From the NCBI GenBank assembly GCA_907165275.2, contig OU015659.1, positions 7,916,501 to 7,980,500 of the forward strand: DNA of 64,000 bases, read 5' to 3'. How positions within the stretch are numbered: position 1 is the first letter of the stretch; the number at the start of each line of letters is the position of its first letter. The notes under the pieces are model-generated. The model made no database searches. It was not told the DNA's origin and saw only the letters and a program-made list of their open reading frames with translations. The position numbers and the translations under genes were made by a program. The stretch comes from Zygaena filipendulae (lineage: Eukaryota > Arthropoda > Insecta > Lepidoptera > Zygaenidae). Shown piece by piece: positions 23,201-35,200 of this stretch.

Positions 23201-26200
23201 CGATAGGCGCCTTTTTACCTACTAATAGTTTGCGGTCTGGGTAAAAAAATATGTTCCGGTAAAATTTTTTTATGAATTAACTTACAATTTCCCAAAACTT
23301 CACTTTTCCCAACTTCTTCCAATCTTCTTCTACCTTCTTCCTTACCGCTTCCTTGGCCTTAGGTGTTAAACGTGCAGTTTTTGCTGCAGCACTATTGGGT
23401 CTGAAACACAAAATTCAATCAAATGTACCATCTAAATATTATGTATAAATGGATTAATTGATTGGTATTGATGAAATAAATTAAATAAGTGCTTTGTTTT
23501 ATTAAACCCAATATATTTTGTATATTACCTTAAGAAACCCAAGTACACGACACACATGTAAAAGTACGAACACGCTTCCATTAGGAGCATGTATGGTACA
23601 GAAAACGCACTGAACAATGGGAAAGACAAGTAGTCAGGCGCTTCACTGAATCGACTGTAAAAGACAATATCTATTTCAATAAAATATTAATTTACATACA
23701 AAAGAACCTAATAATTATGTTATTACTAACAACTAACCATTAATACAAACCAACATTAATACAAAGTCAAACACTGTGCTCGAGTGGGGAAACTTATTCC
23801 CCACTCGAGCACAGTCACGCGTAGTGAAAGACGCCAGAGCTTAACGAAAGCCTTAGCAAGGCCGGCCGCATATGGATGGTTTTCGCATCTGGTTGCTCGA
23901 GTTAACAAAACAGGGCAGCCGAAGACGCCAACTCTTTGGATGCTTGATCTGCTAACCTTATTGGTGAACGTCCGGAATAAAAAAATGAAGTCAAGTTTTG
24001 GCAACTTTACGCACGTACTGGCTCGGTAGCCGGCTCCGTGTATCGGATTTGCCTCTTTTTTCGAGCGCACGTACCTACTGTATATGTATATTATATGACA
24101 CGGGAAACCGCATATTGTTTTCGTAGAACTGTGTAAAAACATGATAAAGTTTGTTGCACAACATATGTGCGAGCTCAATATGGTCTCCATCCGAGAACTT
24201 TTATACCCCAACAGATGTCAGCAATATGCTACTGCTAAATAAGCTTTTACGTTTGTTTGAGGAAAATGTCGTTATTCTGCTGATAACTTTGTAGTATCGA
24301 TTATTGTTAGGTACATATGTAAAACATACTATATTATCCTTTTTTTTAGAAATCAAATATTAAAAGAAGATCCTAGGAGATCTTATTAATATTAATAAAA
24401 TGAAAGTTTTCTAAGATTAGGTACACTCAAAGCCTAAAAAGAGTTCCCAAGGCAATCCAGGCGAATCCACGTGGAATAACTAATAAAACATTATATTTTA
24501 TTTAAATATAAAAAAAAATGTTTCTTACGATACAAAGAGTCCTTTGAAGACAAGATTGGTTATTGTTCCCACCAAAGTGCCGATGCCACCTGTGGAATTT
24601 AATATAGAATAGATGAAATTCTTCTGTTTTTTTACAAAGAATGCCACTCGACAACAAAGAGGTCCTATGTCGATTTCTGGTCTTTATGTGATTAATTTAA
24701 TAGATCGTAACATGATTATTAAATTATCTGCTTAAATGGCGGATGGCGACGGCCCAACATCGCCGGGCGACCCGGGCGTGGAGGAGTTTGAAGAAGGCCT
24801 AACCACACTTGGACGACATAAGAGCCGCTATGATGATGATGAAGATGATCTGCTTAAAATCTGTATAATGTAAATTATTATAATGATTTTCACCAATAGT
24901 TGCAGAAAAAGTTGCAGAACAAAAGTAGCACGCTGTTATATCTGATGCTACTTTTTCACCTTCTGCCGTTTTCTCGTAAACCTTCAACAGCCCATGCTGG
25001 AAATAAAATATTAAGTTTTTAATAGCTTTTCTCAATTTACTGTGTATTAAATTGATTTTAAAAAATATATTAAAGATTTAATACTACAGGTACACGTAAT
25101 ATTTAAAAATTCATTCATGAAAATCCAAAGAACTCTATTATAATTTTAGTTTCTCCATAAGTATTTTCTTTTTGGATTCAACTGTTTTCTGACTGGCATA
25201 GGTATTATGATTTATGAGATATTTTCAAATTGATTTTTCAAATTGCTAATACTTATGGGAAAGCTGGTTGTAAATAAATTTTTCATCACTAACATCTTCA
25301 AACACTTTTAGTATGGCGAAGTTGATGGGCACCATCATTGTAGTCGCAGCTGTATTAGTAATCCACATAGATACGAACATCGTCACGAAGGACATTGTGA
25401 ATAGCAATCTGTGTATCATAAAAGACTGATTGACTAACTTGCCTAATATATTAACGTAGTACATATAATATGGATACTGTCGTTGGAAGCGACTATCTTA
25501 GTCAACCTCTCCCGATTCAACTTTAATAAAGAGCTTGACAAAAGGAAACATTGAGACTGAATGACTAGATCAAGGTATCTTAGGTCCAGCGCCACCGGCA
25601 GGACGGTATGGCAAAAGCATTTAGGCAAAGAATAAAATAAATACATAAATTATTTACCACTAGCTGTTCCCCCGCGGTTTCCTCCGCGGTGCTTTCGGAG
25701 TTTCCACGGAAATTCCGGTACACTGAGTACACACTCAGGAACACTATAACATTCTATTAGTAGAATAATTTTTAAAATCGGTTCAGTAGATCTAGAGATT
25801 ACCCCATACAACCTCACAAACTCGCAAACTTTATTAGTATAGATAATATGGGTACTAGTTGTGCTCAGTGGTTTCAGCTGTGTAACTTTCGGTATTCTCT
25901 CAGGAACTTCCGACAGAAAAAGTTACATATTAGAAAGTATGTTCTCAACCGACTTAATAAAAAAATGGACCCTACAATCAATCCAGTGGTTCAAGAGTGC
26001 GACTTTTACAATTTATAAATCCAATATCAGTCAGCTCACCACTCGCGTCAGTCCTTCCGAGCGACCTGATAAATGGAATTTTTATTGAACGGCCCAGAAC
26101 AACAATGAAACAGAAGTTGATGCAATAATTGTAGAAATTAATAACACAACGAAACTGTTTATAAACTAACCGGTAATGAGAGTATCCTATAAGTCGAATA

Positions 26201-29200
26201 GCGCCAAGAGCAAGTCTATTGTGCAATCCCGACTGCTCAACGGCGCACGCAAGGATCATGCTGCCCAGAAACATGATTATTGTGTCCTAGAAAAATGAAT
26301 CATATAAATATCGATATAAAACATCAAATACAATGATAGATAGTAATAACAATGCTTAGACATTATCGCTAAGTGCCAACAAATATAGTGGAGCTTATTA
26401 GGTACTGTGGATACTCGACAATTGATTGTATATTATGAACATTACGAGTATGTACTTTGTGTAAATACATATTTACGATTTACTCACTCAAAGGTAAAAC
26501 CAAATATTTGGGGATCTAGATCTGGACTGGGATCGAACCCGGGACACCTTGTGTAGCAGTCAGTTGTGGGGTTTTTAAACACATCATCAAAGCATTTTAA
26601 TCAACCACAGAATGCCTATTTTTAATGAATCCAAAAGGTATTTACTTTGAATATTAATGGGATGATGACGATTATGAAATAATATCACAAAGAAGGCACA
26701 ATTATTACCTATTTATCAAACAATGTATAAATATTACATTTCTGTAAAAAATATATACATAGGTAGGTATATAAAAAAGAAAAAGTAAACTATGCGAGAA
26801 CCTAAGGAAGTCGCAATCGAGTGAAGTGATTATGTTGTGCTTCATTAATATAACAGAATAACCAATGGGCATGATGACTAAATTTTAATTTTTAGTCGGT
26901 CTTGTAGATTAATAAAAACATTGGACACGTATTTTTTTCTTTTTCTAAGTAATCAAAAAATAACGGCGACACACTAAGTTGAAATTCCGTGTGGCGCCAC
27001 ACCTAGACCCTTTATAATTCTAAAGTTTAATGCGTTTTATCTAAGTTCTTTTCTCTCTTCCTGATCTACATAAATCAGCTGTATCAACTTCGTCATCCGG
27101 GATGCACTGTGATTTCTTATGCGGATGACACTCTCTTGCTTGTGGAGGGCCGAGACTGGCCTGAAGTTTAGAGTAGGGCGGAGGTCATTTTTTATTGGAT
27201 ATCTGCTTGGCTTTGTAAAAATCTTCTCACTTTAAACTTATCCAAGACATCTTACGTCACTTTCTCTATAATCCCTAACACCATTGCATCTCACGATTCT
27301 TTTCACATCATAGCCCACACTTATATTGAAGCCTTTGATGGCTGCTCGTGCTCCCCACTCTTAAGATCGTGAAACGTTAAATACTTAGGAGTATTCATCG
27401 ATGAAACTCTCTCATGGCACAATCATATAGAGTCTGTTACATCCTGCACGCGTAAACTTATGTACGTTTTCAAGTTACTGCGTAACTCAGCTCAGCCACC
27501 TATCTTGAAAATGGTGCACTATGCTCTGGCTCAGTCAGTACTCTCTTACTGTATCACTGCTTGGGGAGGGGCTCCGAAGACAACTATCTTACAGCTGGAG
27601 AGGGCGCAGCGAGCGGTTATAAAAGTAATTGGCAAGAAACAATTCCGATATCCTACAGAAAGTCTGTATGCAGAATACGAGGTCCTCACAATCCGACAGT
27701 TGTTTATTTTGCATGCTATATTACGTACCCATGATTCACTTGCATTTGACCCATTGCTCTTGTCTTCGACTCGTAGAAAGGACAATGTATGTGAAGGAGT
27801 TGCACATAGGACTACTTTTGCGGCCCGCAGTGCTATGTCTTAGGCAATAAGACATAGCACTAAATAATACTTAAATTTGTACCCAAAGAACAGATATGAA
27901 TGTAAGAAAAAAAACTGTCACTGATTGGTTGCAGCTATTAAATTAGGATGAAACTGAAAACCTATTGCAAGTGCTGGTCTAGTAGGATGGGGGCGTGCGC
28001 ACCGCAACACACTGATAGCGTGTAGTTTGGTATTACTACATTAAAATGCATTTTCTTTTATTAGTATGAAAGTTAAATTTTGAATTTTTTACTTAATAAT
28101 GTAAGTTAAGGGCTCTCTACGAACCTAGTTTAGGCACCAGACTCACAATTAAGATTATATCGTTGTTTTAAGCCTCACTATGTATATACTTATTTCTGTT
28201 ATTGTTGCAATAAATTATTAAATTATTATTTTTCAATCATTCGAAATAGCAAAAAATACATGTTTATTATTTTACTACTATCTAATTGACGGACTAAATA
28301 GAATTTTGATTTTATACCTTGTCGTCATGCCCACGAGGTTGCGCATAATATAAATATGTTCGAACGCGCTCATTAAATAAACGTTGGTGTCAAGGGTCTT
28401 ACATTCATATAGCACTTGCAAGTGTTAACTGTGTTCATAACGCCCGATAGTGGGAATATGACCATCGGGAAAAAAGATGTTATCGGCAAGGGAATACATT
28501 CGGACACCCAGAAGACAGCCATTACCAACAGAGTGTAGGCGCAGTACTGGTATTTCTGAAAGTAGAATTAGCGAGAAATTTCAATGATTTTAAAAGGAAG
28601 TAGGTATGCCAAGTGGTGCAACACTTCAACAAATCCCTACCGATCTACTGAGATGTTTAAATTCTAACCGCCGCACTCAGAGTCGATTTTAATGATTACT
28701 TGGTTAAGTATAGATTTTTAAAACAAAACTGCCGCAATCAGACAAGTTTAATAAATTAATGTTAATTGGCATTTAACTAATTAAGTTACATCTCATCAAA
28801 TGCCAATTAACATTAATTTACTGAACGACTCTGATTGCGGCAATTTTGTTTTAAAAATCTATACTTAATTCAGTAATTATGAAAGTCGACTCTGAGTGCG
28901 GCCGTAAAAGCTTCACCCACCGCGCTGTGTACTAAGAGAATTGCGTTTATTACCTACTACAATTTGATTTGTTAGACGGTAAAGTCTTTTTTTTCATGAT
29001 GTGCCGATTTGGTTATTTCATTTTAATTTCTTGCTCTAAATGAGTAAATAGTCTTACCGCCACACTCAGAGTTGACTTTAATGATTACTTAGTTAAGTAT
29101 AGATTTTTAAAACAAAACTGCCGTAATCAGACAAGTTTAATAAATTAATGTTAATTGGCATTTAACTAATTAAGTTACATTTCATAAAATACCAATTAAC

Positions 29201-32200
29201 ATTAATTTACTGAACGTCTCTGATTGCGGCAGTTTTGTTGTAAAAATCTTTACTTAACTAAGTAATCATTAAAGTCGACTCTGAGTGCGGCCGTTAGCTA
29301 GTTAGAACAACATCGAATAATAAATGTTTTTTAAACGAACTACTTTACTATACTACCTCTAAAATTAATAGAGCTCTGGTTTCTTAAACCATAATACTTC
29401 TTATAAGGACTAACTTAGGCTACTTTTTATATCGGAATTCCCGAGGCAACTCCGACATTAACGCGGGTAAAACCGTAGGGAGCAGCTAGTACGGAATAAA
29501 GTTAACTATTACCTACCTAGTTCAATAGTAAGCTACTCGTTAATAAAACTGCAGGATTTTACCTCCGGTGGAAATGGTATAAGCACTAAGATCAATATCA
29601 ACGGAGTTACGAAGCATATTACACCGCGCCAGTGAACGATGAGGAATACTTTAGCTTTGTCCTGTATGGTCAAAGGGGGTGGAGGCTCACCTCGACTGAA
29701 AACAAATGTTACAGAGAAAAATATAGAAACCATGCACGTAAGGACATTAGGTACATTTTGTCTTTTCTCGATGCATTTTGGTTTTTCTTTAGCATTAATA
29801 TTATACTCGTTTTTTCCAGCGTATTGTAATTTTTGTTGATTTTTGTGTTGTGATAATTTCACTTAATACTAAAATTATCATTGGCGCTTAGAGTCTAAGA
29901 CAGTCTGATCTGATTGCAAAGGTCAGAAATTTAGTTCAAAATTTTATTCAAACTTATACTAACAGCATGTCGGCGAGTCACTATATTGATCGCTTATATC
30001 TTTATAATTAAAACTACAAACTTATGTATTTGTAATACAAACTAAATAAAGTATAAACAATTAGTTATCTTCACAGAAAATGGCGTAGAACGTGCAGAAT
30101 GAAAAAAGACGTAGAATAAGTACATCACCAGTTTGAAATTTCAGATTCTATTTTCGAATTTCTGATTTGGTTTGATAGTTAGATAATGTCGTCTATCTAC
30201 AAAGAAGGTTACGGTTTATGTAACCTACATCCAGTGCTTATATTAATATTATCTTTATACCTCTATCTACTTCATTTTCATTCATGTCGCGTCCAGCGCC
30301 TGAGGGGCTGAAGTTTCCGGGAGCGCGTCGATCCTGGCCCGCACTTTATTGTGTTCTTTATTTCTATATTCTATAAGTAATAGCATCGACTGATATGCAG
30401 CGTTTGGTATGCACGGCGCCGGCAACAGGCGAACGCGAACCGAAGCCCGCGCCGTCTCCGGGCGGTTGCGTGCTGGTTGCGTGAAACAGTTCCCGCCCGC
30501 CCGTCAGTTGGGTCGGCAGACGACCAGCGCGCACGTCTCTGAACACCGAATCGAATCATCGCGTAAATACAAACACAAATTACGTCTACGGAGAAAGTAT
30601 ACGCAAAATAAAGCTATAGTAAAAATAATATCGATTTGTGTTAAAAGTTAAAAAAAAAGAATGTAGTAACTGGTGATTTATTTTAATGTTATGGTTAACG
30701 TAATCGGCATGAAAGATGCCCGCAGTTATTTAATATTCATGATAGTATCTAGACGGTGCCCGGGATCTGGCAGCGCTACGCAACCCTATCAACAGGTTAT
30801 AAGAAAAGTTTGTCTCGCAATGCTATTGTTCTATTTTATAAGACTTTCGCTATCAGATCTTGGCTATAATTAGATTTGTTTACAATTTTGCAACTGCAAA
30901 ATTTGGTACGGTGATCGATTCAACAACGACAGTACCGTTGCTGCAGTATAATTGGTGAACCTAACGCTGCGCTAGATGTCGATTCCCGTATCTGCATTTA
31001 TGTGATCATATTGTGGATATTGACGAATTATGTATCATGTTTTCACAAAAGTAGTACTAAGTAGGTACCTGAGGTTTCACCCGCGTTAATTTTGGAGTTC
31101 CCGCGGGAATTACCGGATTAAAACTACCCTATGTCGTTTCATATATCGCTGACAACATGTGTGCGAAATTTTATGATTATAGGTTATAGGATTAAGTAAA
31201 AGCGTGAAAATGTAACAATCAACAAACTGTAAAAGATTCCGGTAAAATCTCGAACTACGTTAAATCCTAAGATTTTACAGTAAAACCTAAAAGTACAAAC
31301 TTAACCTAACCAATTTCCAAAAAAATGGTATATTTTTCTTTATCTTTACATAATTGCAAACTCATGTCAGTAAATGTTTGAAATTTATAGTAGGTAACAT
31401 ATACGCATACACAGCACAGATTTTTAACTAAGTTTCAACATTCTCTATAACAGATTTTTGCTGCTCAAAACTTGGGGTTTGTTCGATTCGGAATAACTAC
31501 TTTGTGATGTCGGGTTCGATAGTAAAATTGGACGTAGTTATGCAAAAATGTTCCAACCCACGGGCCACGGGTCATACATACTAAATTGGCTAAGTAGACT
31601 CATACCAAAAAAAATTGTTACACTGTTAGACAATAATTATATTATTTCTTCAATAAAACCTAACCTACATTTCTTAATTATACTAATTAAAACAAAAAAA
31701 TATAGCTCTAAAACAAAAAAAATGCATTTATCTCAATTTTGAATCATGGTGGATTGGAACATTTTTGCATAACTACGTTCAATTGTAAATTGACATAACC
31801 TCACCTATACCCGAAGGATTCAATCGCAAGCAATAGGTATTCATTGGGCGCAAAAAATGATGCCATGGACCACACAAATCAGTAAATGCATGTTTGTTGT
31901 ATAGAATTTCATAATCAAATGACATGAAAGCGTTCTTCGTATCTATCTTGAATTGAAAACTATTGAAAATTAGAAGTATTCTATTAGGTACTACGAAATA
32001 CAAATATATTATAATATGAAAAATAAAATAGTCACACAGAAAAAACTGGCGTCGGTTGCGAACTACGACCGTTTTAAACAAAGCAAATTGACAACGTGAC
32101 TTGTCAAAGACAAGTAATGCAGAAATTTATTTTTATTACAAAGGTGCGTACATTATAATATATATTTTCCTCACCCGCCCAGCCATTTTACCTTGTGTAA

Positions 32201-35200
32201 TACTAAATATTTGACGTGCATGTTTTTGTTAATCTAAATAATATTGTTTCAATCATTATAGGAATCATATTTTTGAAGAAAACTAAACAACTACTTGTTG
32301 TTTTTATCCAGTCTGGGTGCGTTTATGATAATAGGTATATCGGCGAGAAGTCGGGAGCACGGGCAGTGGAGGTGAGCGTTCATGCATTGTAAAGGGGCCC
32401 CATTAAACCTACACCTGAGTCGCAAGTCCCAGGCACTGCTCCGTGTTCTGGTATGCTGTACGACCTCTATGTTGGTGCAATTAATTGTAATCGTTTTTAG
32501 TTAGTTCTAGATGTGTCGCCCAGCTAATAGTCTCGGTCATACCTTTGCCTCCCTTCAGTTACATTGTGGTATGTTATCATCATCAGTTAGTCAGCTATCA
32601 TTACAATTCAGACAACTATATCTGCTGTTATCTGATACTATGTTCTTTTCTTTTCTATTCTACATGTATATTATATTATTTTTACGGTATAGTAATGAAT
32701 ATTATAATACCTACAACGTTTGTTTGCTGTGCACTACTCGAGCTTATAGCTTAGCATGGGATCAAGTAGTTCTGTGTGTTATGAAGTGTTTAACTGTTGT
32801 CCAACTTTGTATAGGAAGCCCTTAGCTGAAAGTGACTTCAGAATCAAAAGTAATAAAGCGGGCGTTCAACTATCTTTTTTTTTATGTCATAGGGGGCAAA
32901 CGGGCAAGTGGTACACCTGATGGTAAGTGATTACCGCCGCCCATATACATCTGCAATACCAGAAGGCATGCAGGTGCGTTGCCGACCTGGAATGGGGATG
33001 GGAACTGACTTTCAAGTGGGACTGCCGGAACACACCGCGGCACGGTTAGGTGCTTGGCGACAGATTTGCAATTTGAAGGTGGTAGCTAGCCAGCCGGGCA
33101 CTAGAGAGCGCCCTACCACCATGCTATGGTTTCCTCACGATGTTTTCCTTCACCGACAGCTCAAGCTCATTGTTAGGGTTTGAATCTACACCACTGAGCT
33201 ATCTCTTGGTAGGTAATTATTTTGTAGGTTACAAATGGTGGCAACTCCATACAGAAAATAAAACGAAGTCAACTCTTCGTCCACTCTAAATATAAATAAC
33301 AAAATTTAATAGCAATCGGTATTGCTTTAATTAATAAAATTAGTGCGTTTCAATTAGTCTTGTTTTTAATCTCGATAACCATTTAAAATATCTTCAGCTA
33401 CAGCTAAATATGACAAGGTGTCAGCAATTCATCTGTTATTCAGTCAACTGCCCTTTTCCTTCAATCCTTCAAGACAATGAAAATTTTGAATAATGGTTTC
33501 CCAAAAACAAAACTCTACTTCATCTATTGCGATTTGTACATAGTCGCTTATTATCAAAGAACCGTCTTGTAAAAAAATATCTGCCTGTAAATCATCTGCA
33601 AATATTATTATTATACGATAAGTTTGCGTAGTTAGAACACCCTTTTCGACTAATATTATAGTCGTTGTACACTCATGTAAACTTTGTTAACCATTTTGAA
33701 GTAAGTAAATGGCACATAAACGCTCTCAAATGTGAAAATTATGTAGGTTTTAAAGAATATGGTATACCAAATTGAGTCGCATTACTCAAATCATTAAGTT
33801 CGGTTTAGTCTGGCACAATCAGTAATGGAATAATATTTTACAGATAGTAAAATGGAAGGTAAATAATAATATTAGGTGAATACGACGGAGAGCGAGAGAT
33901 TTGTGTTTGTTGATAACAATCATAATATGGAAATAAAATACTAATTAATAAAGTTCGGAACTGACTAATCCTTACTATTTGTAAATGCGAAAGAAAGTTT
34001 GTTTGTTTGTTACGCTTTCACGCCTCAACGGCTCAACCGATCATCTTAAAATTTTGCATACACGTTGTTAGGGGTACAGAGAAGAACATAGTAGGTATAT
34101 TGTATACAGACAAGGTAGGTATACTTTTTGTCTTAGAATTCCCGAGGGAACTCCGAAATTAACACGAGAGAAACCATTGGGAACAGTTATTATGTACATA
34201 ATATGAATTGAGAAATAGATAACTTTGTGTATTACTTTTTCACGTATAAACGGACTTCGATAAAAATTTATTACGCAATCAATTTCGTCTTATATGGAAG
34301 GATATAATACGCTATTTTTAAGGAAACCTGAATCGCAAGCGGTTTTTGCTCGCTTGAAACACGCCCTGACGGATCATATTTCAGCTATAGACTATATTAC
34401 AGCAATGTGACAAACAAGTCTGCAAAACAAAAGAGTGATTTTAATTCAACGGCTTTTTTCATTTTGTCATCATTACGAAACCCTTGATAATGGCGCAAAT
34501 CCGACTCGCACTTTTTAAATTACGTGAAAGCATGAATTATCGTGAGCTAGGACGTACTCATTTAAAATTACTTCAATTTGTTTCGCTTACACGCAATCGT
34601 CATGAAATTTTGCAATGGGTACATATTATCGGGGGTACAAAGAAGGACATAGGGTAATTTTATCCCGCTATTCCCGCGGAAAGTCCAACGTTAATGCGGG
34701 TGAAACAGCGGCGAACATCTAGTACTATAAAATCGAGCTTTGTAGTTAGTTCACGGAAAAAAGTAGCTCGGTCATTTATTTTCGTGTTGATACAAAATTT
34801 TCAAGGTGCTGTATGGACAATAGTTTTGACAGTGGCGGTTTTTTATTATTATAATTATATGGGCAGAAAATGGTATTAGCACCCTGGTTTGCCAATTTAA
34901 ATCGTACAATATTTCTTTAATTTTCTTAAATGCATTAAATGCAAAAGTCCAAGAAGAAAAGAAGAATATTAATATGGTAAGAAAATAACTTTAAAGTCTA
35001 CTACTAATGTCGTAATGTTGAGACCAATTGGAGCCGCTAGTAATCTTCTTTATAAATACAAATGAAAGTTTGTATGTTTGTCCTCTAATATATGCATTTA
35101 TAAACCATTGGTCCGATTGTGATGAAACTCTGCCTGCGTCCGCACAGGTTCCTGATATAAAGAGGTCCTGCGAGAATTCCGGAACTCACGCGGGTGAAAC

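Noticed and set aside
23756..24211. 151-codon minus-strand ORF
   Set aside because: Intronic, includes the 18-bp hairpin, no recognisable domain; treated as unexplained sequence rather than a gene.
25246..25293. Longer version of exon 5 of the minus-strand SLC13 gene (reading on past VFED)
   Set aside because: The GTTAGT donor after VFED gives phase 0 and joins HGLLKVYE; reading on to the later GT breaks the frame at the next exon.
26500..26575. tRNA gene, suggested by a 'ggatcgaacccgggac' word
   Set aside because: No cloverleaf could be folded with intact arms; more likely a tRNA-derived SINE remnant. The same applies near 38545-38630 and 42115-42210.
28668..29293. Repeated palindromes as a CRISPR-like array
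   Set aside because: Eukaryotic context, 237-bp units with target duplications; they are MITEs.
32511..32825. 104-codon plus-strand ORF
   Set aside because: No domain, low-complexity Leu/Tyr composition, no splice context.
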